Source: Candidatus Kuenenia stuttgartensis
GTDB taxonomy: Bacteria > Planctomycetota > Planctomycetia > Planctomycetales > Planctomycetaceae
Assembly (NCBI GenBank): GCA_945904015.1
Contig: CAMDPK010000049.1
Span: 1 to 43,732, forward strand
Length of the DNA stretch: 43,732 bases
Direction of reading: 5' to 3'
Shown here: positions 32,338 through 42,042 of the stretch, piece after piece
Layout of the letters: every line of letters begins with the position of its first letter
Numbering within the stretch: position 1 is the stretch's first letter
Translations under genes and position numbers: made by a program
Notes under the pieces: generated by a model
What the model saw: the letters and a program-made list of their open reading frames with translations, nothing else
What the model was told of the DNA's origin: nothing
Databases searched by the model: none

Positions 32338-35300
32338 TTGCGCACGCTATCTCGACTCGCTGCATCGTTTTCTCGGCGGGTACTTTTCATCGCTCTGTTG
32401 GTAATCCTCGGCTGGGCAGGGGCGCGTGTCTCGACCGCGGAGTCGGCGGAGCGTGTCGCGCAGGATTTGCTGGCGCTCTACACCTTCGAACGACCGACGG
32501 ACGGCGTCATTCACGACCGGTCAGGAACCGGAGAGCCGCTGAATCTGCGATTTGACAAATCGCAGGGGATCACGTTTCGGGGAGGTCGACTGATCGTGAC
32601 TTCCTCCGCGAAGATTTCATCCGTCGAACCTGCTCGGAAGATCGTGGCCGCCGTCAGGCAATCGAACGCGCTGACGATCGAGGTTTGGATCAAGCCGCGG
32701 GACACACGGCAGACGGGGCCTGCTCGCATCGTGTCTCTCTCGGCCGATACGGGGCAGCGGAACTTCACGCTGGGACAGGATGCCGGACGTTACGACGTGC
32801 GGCTGCGGACGACGTCAACGAATGGCAACGGCATCCCCTCGACGGCTAGCTCGGAGGATTCGGTTCGAGCGGAACTCACGCACGTCGTCTTCACTCGCGA
32901 TCCCAATGGGGCCGCGCGGATCTATCGGAGCGGGAAGGAAGTCGCGACGGCGACGGTCGCGGGGCAGCTTGGCAACTGGAGCGATGATTTTCGGTTGTCA
33001 CTGGTCAACGAATTGACGGGGGACCGGCCGTGGCTGGGGGAATTGCACCTCGTGGCGATTTATGGCCGGGCACTGTCGGCGGAGGAAGTCGCCCGCAACT
33101 TCGCGGCCGGGGTGCCAGCCGCTGTGAATTTTGCGGCGTTGCTGCCGCCCTCCAGTTCGCGGCAGGTTGATTTCGTCAAAGACGTGCAGCCGCTGCTGCG
33201 CAAACATTGCTTTGAATGCCATGCGGCGGGGAATGAAGAGGGAGGCGTCAATCTCGGCATTCGGCAACGAGTGTTCGCAGGGGGAGATCATGGTGCGGTA
33301 CTCATCAAGGGGGACAGCGCGAACAGCCGCCTGATTCATCTGGTCGCCGCGCTCGATCCGAAAGAGGCCATGCCTCCGCCACCCGATGGGAAGCCGTTGA
33401 GCAAAGAGGAAGTCGGCGTGCTGCGTGCTTGGATTGACCAAGGGGCCAAGTGGCTTGACGGTGCGGACGTGCTCGATCCGCGCGCTGAGCAAGCGAAGAA
33501 TCACTGGGCGTTTCAGCCGCTACGTTCGGTTGCCGAGCCGCCGGTGCGGGATGCCAACTGGTCTCGCACGCCGATCGACCGTTTCATTCTGGCGCGTCTG
33601 GAATCGGCGAAGATCCGGCCACAGAGTCCTGCCAGTTCTCGGCAACTGATCCGCCGAGTCAAGTTCGATCTCATTGGCCTCCCTCCCACGCCCGACGAAG
33701 TTCGCGAGTTCATCGCAGCGGCCGAGCGTGATCCGCAAGAAGCGCTGGCCGCTCTGGTGGATCGTCTCTTGAAGAGTCCGCACTACGGCGAACGGTGGGG
33801 GCGGCATTGGCTGGATGTCGCTCGATATGCGGACAGCGACGGCCAGGAGACGGATCGGGACCGACCACTGGCGTATCTTTACCGCGACTTTGTGATTCGC
33901 GCTTTGAACGACGACATGCCATTCGATCAGTTCGTGCGCTGGCAACTCGCGGGCAATGAGTACGAACCGGACAACTCCGCAGCCGTGGCGGCAACCGGAT
34001 TTCTGACCGCCGGAACGTTTGCAGGTCTGGGCGACAACTTGCTCGAAGATGAGCGGCTCCGCAATCGGTACAACGAACTGGACGACATCGTTTCGACGAT
34101 CGGCACCGGGATGCTGGGACTGACGCTGGGTTGCGTCCGCTGTCACGATCACAAGTACGATGCGATTCCCGCTCGCGATTACTATTCGATGCTGAGCGCG
34201 CTGCACAGTGGCGATCGAGGCGAAGTGACGCTGGCCTCGAAGGACAAAATCTACGCTTATCGCGATTCGAGTTCAGAACCGAAGACAACTTGGCTGTTCC
34301 GGCGCGGCGATTTCTACGACCACGAAAAACCGGTGCGGCTCGGATTCGTCTCCGTTTTGACGCGAGACAAAGCGCCCGAGGACTACTGGAAGCAGGCTCG
34401 CGAGAGTAGTCCCGCAAAAACCAGCACGCTTCAGCGGCGAGCGCTGGCCGAATGGATGACCGACGCCGGACAGGGAGCCGGAGCGTTGGTCGCGCGAGTG
34501 ATCGTCAATCGCATCTGGCAGCATCATTTTGGCGAGGCGCTGGTCCGCACGGTCGGAGATTTCGGAGTGCGATCGGATCCGCCCACTCATCCGGAGTTGC
34601 TCGAATGGCTGGCTCACGATCTGGTCGAACACGGCTGGAAGCTGAAGCGGCTGCATCGCCTGATCCTGACGAGCGCGGCGTATCAACAGGCATCTGTAAG
34701 ACGGGCACTCTTGCCCGTCTCTGGCACGGCGACGGGCAAGAATGCCCATCCTACAACAGCCGATCCGGACAACCGGTTGTTGTGGAAGATGCGTCCGCGG
34801 CGATTGGAAGCCGAGGTTCTGCGAGACGCGATGCTGGCCGTGAGCGGAACACTGAACCTGAAGCAGTTCGGCCCCGGCTTCAAGCCGCCGATCAGTTCCG
34901 AAGCGATCGTCGCTCGCAATACCAAGGATCCGTATCCGGCCAAGGTTGAGGATTCAGCAGACGTGCGGCGGCGATCGGTTTACATGTTCCACAAGCGAGT
35001 CGTTCCGTATCCGCTGCTGCAAGCCTTCGACAAGCCGGACGCGCAGCAAAGCTGCAATCGTCGAGACCCGACGACGGTGGCTCCACAGGCATTGGCACTG
35101 CTCAACGATCCGTTTGTCCGAACGGTCTCGCTCGACTTGGCCGATCACCTGATCAAGGAAGCGGGCGACGATCCGCCTCGATGGATTGATCGCGGCTATC
35201 AACTGACGCTCGGCCGATCTCCGAGCGAATCCGAACGGAGTGCATCGCTGGAGTTCGTCCAAACTCAGATCAATGAGCGAACGCGCCGTTCTCCGAAGAG

Positions 35301-35385
35301 TCCGCCCGAAGAGCTTCGACGAAGAGCACTCGCCGATCTCTGCCAGGCATGGTTCAGCTTGAACGAGTTCCTCTATATCGACTGA
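32338..35385 (+). CDS. PSCyt1-DUF1549-DUF1553 planctomycete cytochrome-type protein with LamG domain
   Basis: A 1015-aa secreted protein. Order: signal/anchor (about 14-35), LamG-like concanavalin domain (about 45-240; LYTFERPTDGVIHDRSG), PSCyt1 domain with heme motif CFECH near 292, PSCyt2/DUF1549 (about 385-600; RYADSDGQETDRDRPL), a second heme motif CVRCH near 599, and PSD1/DUF1553 to the end (NRIWQHHFGEALVRTVGDFG, RMNRP-like RPRRLEAEVLRDAM). The TTG start 32338 is supported by GTAGGAG 7 nt upstream. Residues about 787-806 (VRRALLPVSGTATG...) are encoded by a REPIN inserted in frame. It is the first gene of an operon with DUF1501. Probably an exported multi-heme redox or polysaccharide-processing protein; no enzyme activity is established. 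Confidence 0.93.
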   Translation: MRTLSRLAASFSRRVLFIALLVILGWAGARVSTAESAERVAQDLLALYTFERPTDGVIHDRSGTGEPLNLRFDKSQGITFRGGRLIVTSSAKISSVEPARKIVAAVRQSNALTIEVWIKPRDTRQTGPARIVSLSADTGQRNFTLGQDAGRYDVRLRTTSTNGNGIPSTASSEDSVRAELTHVVFTRDPNGAARIYRSGKEVATATVAGQLGNWSDDFRLSLVNELTGDRPWLGELHLVAIYGRALSAEEVARNFAAGVPAAVNFAALLPPSSSRQVDFVKDVQPLLRKHCFECHAAGNEEGGVNLGIRQRVFAGGDHGAVLIKGDSANSRLIHLVAALDPKEAMPPPPDGKPLSKEEVGVLRAWIDQGAKWLDGADVLDPRAEQAKNHWAFQPLRSVAEPPVRDANWSRTPIDRFILARLESAKIRPQSPASSRQLIRRVKFDLIGLPPTPDEVREFIAAAERDPQEALAALVDRLLKSPHYGERWGRHWLDVARYADSDGQETDRDRPLAYLYRDFVIRALNDDMPFDQFVRWQLAGNEYEPDNSAAVAATGFLTAGTFAGLGDNLLEDERLRNRYNELDDIVSTIGTGMLGLTLGCVRCHDHKYDAIPARDYYSMLSALHSGDRGEVTLASKDKIYAYRDSSSEPKTTWLFRRGDFYDHEKPVRLGFVSVLTRDKAPEDYWKQARESSPAKTSTLQRRALAEWMTDAGQGAGALVARVIVNRIWQHHFGEALVRTVGDFGVRSDPPTHPELLEWLAHDLVEHGWKLKRLHRLILTSAAYQQASVRRALLPVSGTATGKNAHPTTADPDNRLLWKMRPRRLEAEVLRDAMLAVSGTLNLKQFGPGFKPPISSEAIVARNTKDPYPAKVEDSADVRRRSVYMFHKRVVPYPLLQAFDKPDAQQSCNRRDPTTVAPQALALLNDPFVRTVSLDLADHLIKEAGDDPPRWIDRGYQLTLGRSPSESERSASLEFVQTQINERTRRSPKSPPEELRRRALADLCQAWFSLNEFLYID
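34696..34754. repeat. REPIN-like inverted repeat inside a coding region
   Basis: GTAAGACGGGCACTCTTGCC (+ strand) faces GTAGGATGGGCATTCTTGCC (- strand), ending in CCTAC at 34754. It lies inside the DUF1553 gene between codons for LTSAAYQQ and PDNRLLWKMRPRRLEAE, two segments normally separated by a few residues in this family, and adds about 20 residues without breaking the frame. Confidence 0.85.
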
Positions 35386-35393
35386 TCGAGATC

Positions 35394-36815
35394 ATGCAGA
35401 CACACAACAGCTCCCACTGCGGACGATTTGAATCCATCGTCAATCGACGGCATTTTCTGCAACGAGCCGGCGCGGGCTTTGGTTCCGTGGCGCTGCTCGA
35501 CATGCTCGCGCATCAGGGGTTGCTGGCCAACGAAGCGGCTGTCGAAGGCCCACTGACGCCGCGCACGCTGCATTTTCCGGCGAAAGCCAAGTCCGTGATC
35601 TGGTTGTTCATGGAAGGGGCTCCTAGTGCCGTGGACGTCTTCGATCCAAAGCCGGAACTCACCAAGCGTGACGGTCAGAAGATTCAAATCAATGTCTTCA
35701 ACGGCAATCCCGGCCCGCTGATGAAGTCGCCGTTCAAGTTTCAGCAGCATGGTGAAAGCGGCGCGTGGGTCTGCGAGAAGTATCCCAGTGTCGCCAAACA
35801 TGTCGACGACTTCGCGTTCATCAAGTCACTGCACAGCGAGTCGAACGACCATGTGCCGGCGCTGTACCAGATCAACACGGGGTTAGCGCGGCCCGGATTT
35901 CCGTCGGCCGGTGCGTGGGTGACTTATGCACTGGGAAGCGAGAATCAAGACCTGCCCGGTTACGTCGTGCTCGGAAACAATCAGGGGATCAAAGGAGGAC
36001 CGCTCAACTGGCATGCCGGCTTTCTGCCATCAACATTTCAGGGAACGCTGTTTCGCCCCGAAGGGAATCCGATCCTCAACCTCAACCGTCCAGGCGATGT
36101 CACCCGCGAGGATCAGCGACGCCAACTTGATCTGCTCGCGCGTCTGAATAGCGAACATCTCCAATCGCATCCGGGCGAAGCCGAGTTGCTGGGGCGCATC
36201 CATTCGTTCGAGCTGGCCTATCGGATGCAGTCAGAGGCAGTGAGCCTCATCGACTTCTCGACAGAAACCGAGGCTACGCGCAAGTCGTATGGACTCGATC
36301 GCTCGGAAACGAAGTCCTACGGATCGAAGTGCCTGCTGGCTCGGCGACTGGTCGAAAGCGGCGTGAGGTTCGTACAGGTCTACAGCGATGGCGAGTGGGA
36401 TGCTCACAGCAATCTGACCGGCAATCACACCGGCCACTGCCTGGCGACCGACGTTCCGATCGACGGCTTGTTGACTGACCTCAAGCAGCGCGGTCTGCTC
36501 GACTCGACGCTCGAGATCTGGGGCGGCGAGTTTGGACGGATGCCGGTTTCGCAGGGCAAAGATGGTCGCGATCACAATCCGCACGGCTTCATCGCCTGGA
36601 TGGCCGGCGCGGGAATCAAGGGGGGAACCAGCTTCGGCGAGACCGACGAAATCGGTTACAAGGCGGTCGTTGATCCGGTCACCGTTCACGATCTGCACGC
36701 GACGATGCTGCACCTGCTCGGCATCGACCACAAGCGTCTGACTCATCTCCACAACGGACGCCGCTTCCGCCTGACCGACGTCGCGGGAAATTTGTTGACG
36801 AAGATTCTGGCGTGA
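35394..36815 (+). CDS. Tat-exported DUF1501 protein
   Basis: A 473-aa DUF1501 protein with alkaline-phosphatase-like fold. It has a Tat signal (NRRHFLQRAGAGFGSVALL, about residues 18-36), then SVIWLFMEGAPSAVDVFDPK, LPGYVVLGNNQGIKGGPLNW, LLARRLVESGVRFVQVY, EIWGGEFGRMPVSQGKDGRD and DLHATMLHLLGIDHKRLTHL. Start ATG 35394, 8 nt after the DUF1553 stop, so the two are co-transcribed as usual in planctomycetes. The gene fragment at 2-877 is a paralogue. The enzymatic role of the family is not known; an exported hydrolase for sulfated or phosphorylated polymers is a guess from the fold. Confidence 0.93.
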   Translation: MQTHNSSHCGRFESIVNRRHFLQRAGAGFGSVALLDMLAHQGLLANEAAVEGPLTPRTLHFPAKAKSVIWLFMEGAPSAVDVFDPKPELTKRDGQKIQINVFNGNPGPLMKSPFKFQQHGESGAWVCEKYPSVAKHVDDFAFIKSLHSESNDHVPALYQINTGLARPGFPSAGAWVTYALGSENQDLPGYVVLGNNQGIKGGPLNWHAGFLPSTFQGTLFRPEGNPILNLNRPGDVTREDQRRQLDLLARLNSEHLQSHPGEAELLGRIHSFELAYRMQSEAVSLIDFSTETEATRKSYGLDRSETKSYGSKCLLARRLVESGVRFVQVYSDGEWDAHSNLTGNHTGHCLATDVPIDGLLTDLKQRGLLDSTLEIWGGEFGRMPVSQGKDGRDHNPHGFIAWMAGAGIKGGTSFGETDEIGYKAVVDPVTVHDLHATMLHLLGIDHKRLTHLHNGRRFRLTDVAGNLLTKILA

Positions 36816-36832
36816 ACCCGATAGGACATCTC

Positions 36833-37600
36833 ATGACGTTGTTACTCAAAAGCATTCTCGTCGCGTTGTTGCTTGCTCCACTGTCTGCGGCGCGGGCCGA
36901 CGAACCTGCCAAGCTGCCGCCGGTTCCTGCTCAGCCGATCGCGAAGAAGAAGGAGCTGCTCTTCGCCGATGACTTCAAGGGAAAGGATCGCAACAAGCGT
37001 TGGCATCGAGTCGTCGATACCTTCACGTTCGAGAACGGCGCGTTGAAGGGGACGCAGACTCGCGACAAGACGATCCCCGCGGCGAATGGAAAGCCGGAGA
37101 TCCGGGCTCATGCGGCGGTCTTTGGTTTGGAGTTGCCGACCAAGAACAGCGTGATCGAAGCCAAGATTCGCTTTGACGGAGCCACGATGATCGACATTGA
37201 GTTTGACGACCGGCAATACCAAGGCTCGCACTATGGCCACCTCTGTCGCGCGATCGCCAAGCTCAACGGAGTGACCATTCTCGACGAGCGCGAAGGAACT
37301 CAGAACAACAAAGTCGTCGAGTGGCGGAAAGAGCCTGAGAAGCATCAAGCGGAAATCAAGAAGCTGATCGCCGCTCACAGCGTGACCTATCCGGCCAAGC
37401 TCGAACCGGGCAAGACCTACACGCTGGGCGTTGAAACGGTCGGTGACGAAATGCGAGTGACGATCGACGGCACGCCCGCCGCATACTTCAAGTCTCCCGG
37501 CATCGGTCATCCAACCAAGTCTAAGATCGAACTCGGGGTGGCCGGCAAAAGCGGCTGGTTTGAGGACATCAAAGTCTGGAACGCAGAACCCGCGAAGTAA
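36833..37600 (+). CDS. Secreted DUF1080-like / concanavalin-fold protein
   Basis: A 255-aa protein with a signal peptide (about 1-22, ending SAARA) and a beta-sandwich domain of the DUF1080/LamG type: LLFADDFKGKDRNKRWHRV, FENGALKGTQTRDK, SVIEAKIRFDGATMIDIEFDD, YTLGVETVGDEMRVTIDG and GHPTKSKIELGVAGKSGWFE. The start is ATG 36833 with AGGA 6-7 nt upstream; a GTG at 36812 overlapping the DUF1501 stop is also in frame. Third gene of the DUF1553-DUF1501 operon. The signal peptide closely resembles that of the 25073 protein. Likely glycan-binding or -cleaving; substrate unknown. Confidence 0.85.
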   Translation: MTLLLKSILVALLLAPLSAARADEPAKLPPVPAQPIAKKKELLFADDFKGKDRNKRWHRVVDTFTFENGALKGTQTRDKTIPAANGKPEIRAHAAVFGLELPTKNSVIEAKIRFDGATMIDIEFDDRQYQGSHYGHLCRAIAKLNGVTILDEREGTQNNKVVEWRKEPEKHQAEIKKLIAAHSVTYPAKLEPGKTYTLGVETVGDEMRVTIDGTPAAYFKSPGIGHPTKSKIELGVAGKSGWFEDIKVWNAEPAK

Positions 37601-37665
37601 CGCCGCGTGTGTCCGCTCGTGCCGAGGTGGATGACGACACCCATGATGCCGAGGAGAAAACTCAC

Positions 37666-40143
37666 ATGTTCTTAACGATCTTATCAGCGGCTCTATTGGT
37701 GGCTCCCGGCTCCGACATTGCGCTGGAGCCTTGGGCCTCGAAGGCTCTGCCCAGCGACGTCGCCAAGAGCCGCGTCGTGAACATCACCACCGGACAGCAC
37801 AAATACGTCGTCATGCACGGAGGCACGATGGACGGCACGAACTGTCGGTCGCCGATGGGCTGCGGGATGAATCGGGAAGGGGCCATCGAGCAGAGCTGGC
37901 AGTCGAACCGCGCTGTACGGATGGAGAACGTGGGCCAGACCGATGTGGTCGATCCCTGGCTCTCTGACGGACGGAACAACTTCCGCAACATCAAGGAGAT
38001 GGTGGCCGCTGCGGTGACCCCCGGGATGAATGACGGCGAGAAAGCACGAGCCCTCTGGTACCAGCAGGTCCAGCATCGGTACCACGCCTCGGCCGGCGGC
38101 GAGGATCTCGGCGATCCGGTGAAGGTGTTCAACATCTACGGCCTCAACCCGTGCGGGAAGGACGCCATGATGATGGGCGGCCTGTGGAAACAGGTGGGAC
38201 TGAAGGGGGCTCCGGTCCGGCTGGTCGGCCACGCGATCGCGCAGGTCAATTACGACGGCGGGTGGCACGTGATGGATGGCGACCTGGGCATGATCTACCT
38301 GCTGCGGGACAACGAGGCGCTGGCGAGCGACCGGCAGTTGGCCCGCGACCATGACCTGGTGAAGCGGACGCACACGATGGGCATTCTGGTCGACGACAGC
38401 CGCCCGCGGGACGAGCGCGCCGCGGCGATGTTCGTGAGCGAAGAGCCGATCCAGGGAAGCCGCGCGTGCAAGGAGGACACGACCATGCAGATGACTCTGC
38501 GCCCCGGCGAGGCGCTCGTCTGGCGTTGGGGGCACTTGAAGCCGGCCAAGTACATGTCGCCCAGCCAATTCCTCTACCCAGACAACATCTGTAACGGCCT
38601 GTGGGAATATCGGCCGGACTTCGGCGCCGAGGTGTGGAAGAAAGGCGCGATGAAGGTTGAAAACGTCGCCTCCGACCCCGAGGGTCTGACGGCGGGCAAC
38701 GGCAAGACGGGCACGATCGTGTGGCAGATCACCAGTCCCTATGCCTTCGTTGGCGGGCATCTCGAAACCGAAGGCAACGGGGCGAGGTTTGCCGTCTCGC
38801 CCGATGGCACCAAATGGACGGACATCGCGGGCAGCAACTTCGACAAGTTCTTTCCGCTGGAAGGCAATCCGTATTACGAGTACCAACTGCGTTGCGAACT
38901 CCCCGCCGCAGCCAAATTGAAGCGACTGGCAGTCATCAATGACCTGCAAATGGCACTGCTCGCGCTGCCCGAGATGACGGTCGGAGAGAACAGCTTCACC
39001 TACACCGACAACTCGTCCGGCGAGCGGAAAGTACGGATCACACACGAGTGGGTGGAGCGATCCACCAGCAAGCCGCCGGAAGCCCCGGAGGCGGTCTATC
39101 CACCCAATGGAGGCCAGGCCGAGGGGACGGACTTTGCTTTCCGCTGGAGCGTGCCAAAGGATCCTGATGGCGACAAGGTTACCGACTACCAATTCATGCT
39201 CGCCAACCGCCAAGATATGCGGTGGCCGTTGTCGACAAACTTTGACAAATTGATTTCGCGGACAGCGGACAAGGGCAAAGCACAATACGCCTTGCCCGGC
39301 ACTGGCCTGCTGAGCGGCGGCAAAACGTATTACTGGCGCGTGCGCGCGAAAGACGCGAAGGGCCTTTGGGGCTCGTGGAGCAAGACCTTCCACTTCACGT
39401 CGCGGGCACCCAATTACCCGCTGGAGGTCGCGCTGAGCTACGACGGCGACAAGGGAATTGGCACTCTGAAGTGGCAGGCCAACTCGCTCGGCGAAAAGCC
39501 AGTGAAGTACCGCGTGTACGGCAGCGACGAGAAAGGCTTTTCGGTGAGCGACCTGCCCCACCAAGTCACCATTGGGATATCGAAGGAGTTAACGCCTGAA
39601 TTCCCGGCGAACTTCATTGCCGAGACCACGGCGACCGAGCTGGCCGTGATGGGTGATGGCGTCGAGTCGCACAGCGCCAACAAAACCTACTATCGCGTGG
39701 TGGCCGTTGATTCGCGGGACAAGCGCAGCGGGCCTTCCGATTACGCGACGGCCCCGCGGCCAACGATTTACGGCAAGCCCGCGACGCAGGCCAAGGTCGG
39801 CACAGAATACCGTGGCCAACTTCACACCAACCGCTCTCTGGGCGACCTGCAGCTACGGATGGTCAACGGCAAGGAGACGGCCAACTTCTGGGACATCGAG
39901 AAGCCCAAGTTCGCCATCGCAGAGGGGCCAGCTTGGCTGAAGATCGACCCGGCGACAGGCGTGCTTTCCGGCACGCCTGACGCTGCCGGGAAGATCGACC
40001 TAGCGATCACCGTGACGATCGACCAGGAAGTACGAAAGCTGGACGACGGCAGACTCGGCTGGGGCGTCGAGAAGGTCATTTCCACCTCGACAGAGCGGGT
40101 GGGCAGCGCCACGCGGAGGTTCTCGATTGAGGTCGGCCAATAG
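37666..40143 (+). CDS. Secreted multidomain protein with transglutaminase-like core
   Basis: An 825-aa protein with a signal peptide (about 1-15). Residues about 110-215 resemble a transglutaminase/protease core with a Cys-His-Asp set: Cys163 (GLNPCGKDAMMMGGLW), His189 (LVGHAIAQV) and Asp204 (GGWHVMDGD). Then come a beta-sandwich region (about 290-430; LRPGEALVWRWGHLKP), a fibronectin-III-like part (about 445-580; YYWRVRAKDAKGLWGSWS), a second beta region and a C-terminal He_PIG/cadherin-like Ig domain (WLKIDPATGVLSGTPDAAG). ATG 37666 has GAGGAG 9 nt upstream. It may be the last gene of the DUF1553 operon (gap 65 nt), but GC-rich codon use differs slightly from the first genes. The function is not known. 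Confidence 0.8.
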   Translation: MFLTILSAALLVAPGSDIALEPWASKALPSDVAKSRVVNITTGQHKYVVMHGGTMDGTNCRSPMGCGMNREGAIEQSWQSNRAVRMENVGQTDVVDPWLSDGRNNFRNIKEMVAAAVTPGMNDGEKARALWYQQVQHRYHASAGGEDLGDPVKVFNIYGLNPCGKDAMMMGGLWKQVGLKGAPVRLVGHAIAQVNYDGGWHVMDGDLGMIYLLRDNEALASDRQLARDHDLVKRTHTMGILVDDSRPRDERAAAMFVSEEPIQGSRACKEDTTMQMTLRPGEALVWRWGHLKPAKYMSPSQFLYPDNICNGLWEYRPDFGAEVWKKGAMKVENVASDPEGLTAGNGKTGTIVWQITSPYAFVGGHLETEGNGARFAVSPDGTKWTDIAGSNFDKFFPLEGNPYYEYQLRCELPAAAKLKRLAVINDLQMALLALPEMTVGENSFTYTDNSSGERKVRITHEWVERSTSKPPEAPEAVYPPNGGQAEGTDFAFRWSVPKDPDGDKVTDYQFMLANRQDMRWPLSTNFDKLISRTADKGKAQYALPGTGLLSGGKTYYWRVRAKDAKGLWGSWSKTFHFTSRAPNYPLEVALSYDGDKGIGTLKWQANSLGEKPVKYRVYGSDEKGFSVSDLPHQVTIGISKELTPEFPANFIAETTATELAVMGDGVESHSANKTYYRVVAVDSRDKRSGPSDYATAPRPTIYGKPATQAKVGTEYRGQLHTNRSLGDLQLRMVNGKETANFWDIEKPKFAIAEGPAWLKIDPATGVLSGTPDAAGKIDLAITVTIDQEVRKLDDGRLGWGVEKVISTSTERVGSATRRFSIEVGQ

Positions 40144-40154
40144 CCGAACGGCAT

Positions 40155-41045
40155 TCACAGCTTATACCCCTTTTTTCGGAAGATCGGCTCAGCCAAGCGG
40201 CGCAGGTTGCCGCCGAAGATGGCGAGTCGCTGGTCGTGGGTCAGGTCGGCGTCGAAGACTTTGGCTAGCTCTGTCGAATACGAGCGCGACGGGCCGTGCC
40301 CGCCCCAAACGAGACGGGCGGCGCTCACTTCTGCAACGGTGAAATCGACTTGCCCTGAGTGCGGGTCGGAGCCGCTGAATTCGATGTAGACGTTTTCGAG
40401 CGGCCGGACGTAGCGGACGCCCAGTTCCCAGTCGCCCCCGGAATGGCCGCAGATGAAATTCACATCGGGAAACCGCGCGGCGAGCTTCGCCACATCGAGC
40501 GGCGTCGCTTCGCCGGGTGCGTTTTTTCCGCCGGGCCGGCGCGGCTCACCGCCGACCTGCAGCCAAGTATGAATGTAAATCACGGCTTTCATTTGCGCGG
40601 CCAGGCGGATGATCACATCGTTATCCGGATGGCTGCAGAGCACTCCCTTCGGATTGCCACCGTAGTATTTGATACCGATGCACGGCCCGTTGGCGATCCA
40701 TTCCTCCATCTTGCGGCAGCTTTCGAGCGGCCGGCCCGGATCGACGGGAATCAGGCCCGAAACGCTGTCGGCGTGCTGCTCGAGATACTCCCGCATTTCG
40801 CGGTTCTGTTCTGCGGGAATCGTCGTGCCCAGTGGATCCTCGGGCGAGCCGCCGATGTCCAGCGAGAGCATCCGCTCGATTCCCATCCGCTCGACGTAAA
40901 ACAAGTTCTCCTCGTGGGCCGGAATGCCGCCCTTGAAAAAGCCGTGGTAGTGAATGTCCCAGATGCGGAGCTTCACCAGATCGTCGCGCGTGGGCAGGCC
41001 GTATGCAGCCGGGTTCAGAACGAACTCGCGAGGAGAGGAAGGCAT
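40155..41045 (-). CDS. Amidohydrolase_2-like metal-dependent hydrolase
   Basis: A 296-aa TIM-barrel protein of the amidohydrolase_2 group. The first-strand metal motif is DIHYHG (HxH form), with later candidates IYIHTW, FICGHSGGDWE and a WGGHGPSRSY loop replacing the usual Asp. The reaction is hydrolysis or decarboxylation of a small molecule; substrate unknown. Start ATG 41045 (MPSSPREFVL); an in-frame TTG at 41114 overlaps the upstream gene stop and could also be the start. Follows the second amidohydrolase gene on the same strand. Confidence 0.85.
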   Translation of the reverse strand: MPSSPREFVLNPAAYGLPTRDDLVKLRIWDIHYHGFFKGGIPAHEENLFYVERMGIERMLSLDIGGSPEDPLGTTIPAEQNREMREYLEQHADSVSGLIPVDPGRPLESCRKMEEWIANGPCIGIKYYGGNPKGVLCSHPDNDVIIRLAAQMKAVIYIHTWLQVGGEPRRPGGKNAPGEATPLDVAKLAARFPDVNFICGHSGGDWELGVRYVRPLENVYIEFSGSDPHSGQVDFTVAEVSAARLVWGGHGPSRSYSTELAKVFDADLTHDQRLAIFGGNLRRLAEPIFRKKGYKL

Positions 41046-41106
41046 GGGAGGGCTTTTCGAAATGACGTTAGGAATGACGAGTCGAGAGGGTGCGGGAACT
41101 CTCCCA

Positions 41107-42042
41107 TCATGCAATCAACCGCTTTGCGTTCGCGTACATCAGCGGTTCGAGTTCAGCGAGGTCCAGCGGCGATTCGAACAGCTTCATGAGCGCGCTTTCG
41201 CACGGGAAGAACGGAGCGTGCGAGCCGAACACCAGCCGCTCGATGGGAATCGCGCCCGTGTAACTGTAGTTCGTGCCTGCGATCAGTTGACCGACGCCGC
41301 CGTTTCCTTCGGTGGCGGCAATGTCGAACGTGACCTGAGTCTCACGAACCAGAGCAGCGACGTTTTTTCCCAGCAGGCGTCCCGCCGAGTTGATCAACTG
41401 CACCTTGGCCTGCGGCAGCGTCTTGAGCGCCTCCACGAGCGGCCCGACATCGACGGCTTCGATCACGAGCGCCGGATGATGACACCGCTCGTCTTCCATC
41501 CGCAGGACAATTTGCACCAGCATTCCCCGCTTGGCCGTCTCCGCGAGCAGCTTCGCAAAGTCGGCGTAGTCGAGTCCGTAGCCGTGATAGGCGGGGTACA
41601 GCCGCACGCCAGACATGCGATAGGCTTCATGGCAGCGGCGAAGATCTTCTTCCCAGTCAGGCCCGCCGGGATTGACCGTGCCGATGGGAACGAACATCCC
41701 GTCTCCCTTGGATCGGCATTCCTCGGCCAGGCGACGGTTGGCGGCGTCGAACTGCGTGTGGAGGACTGCCTCGAAGCTGCCGGCCCAAGCCTTCGTGATG
41801 CGATGCCGACGGAGCTTCTCCGCGAGCGCGTCGGTTTGAGCGTATTTCAACTTGCGGAACGGCCAATCAAACAAGTGGACGTTGCAGTCGATGATGTCGA
41901 GGCCATCCGCCGCCGTCGGCTCCGCCGTCTGCGCCGCGGAGCCGACCAGTGCGGCGGCAACCGGCAAGGCGGCCGGAAGCATCAACGTCTGGACGAACCG
42001 GCGGCGGTCGATTGCCTGCCCCTCGTTAAGGTTAGCGAGCAC
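41107..42042 (-). CDS. Tat-exported amidohydrolase_2-like protein
   Basis: A 311-aa protein with a Tat signal (DRRRFVQTLMLPAALPVAAA, about residues 12-31) and an amidohydrolase_2 TIM barrel: IDCNVHLFDWP at the first strand (only one His of the usual HxH), GVRLYPAYHGYGLD, VRMEDERCHHPAL and FGSHAPFFPCESAL. The start is GTG 42042 with GGAGA 6 nt upstream; an ATG at 42055 is out of frame. It precedes the amidohydrolase at 40155-41045, which it may assist outside the cytoplasm. The loss of one metal ligand leaves activity uncertain. Confidence 0.83.
   Translation of the reverse strand: MLANLNEGQAIDRRRFVQTLMLPAALPVAAALVGSAAQTAEPTAADGLDIIDCNVHLFDWPFRKLKYAQTDALAEKLRRHRITKAWAGSFEAVLHTQFDAANRRLAEECRSKGDGMFVPIGTVNPGGPDWEEDLRRCHEAYRMSGVRLYPAYHGYGLDYADFAKLLAETAKRGMLVQIVLRMEDERCHHPALVIEAVDVGPLVEALKTLPQAKVQLINSAGRLLGKNVAALVRETQVTFDIAATEGNGGVGQLIAGTNYSYTGAIPIERLVFGSHAPFFPCESALMKLFESPLDLAELEPLMYANAKRLIA

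Noticed and set aside
37693..39564. 623-codon open frame on the - strand
   Set aside because: Antisense to the transglutaminase-like gene, which has a signal peptide, ribosome binding site and recognisable domains; the shadow has none.
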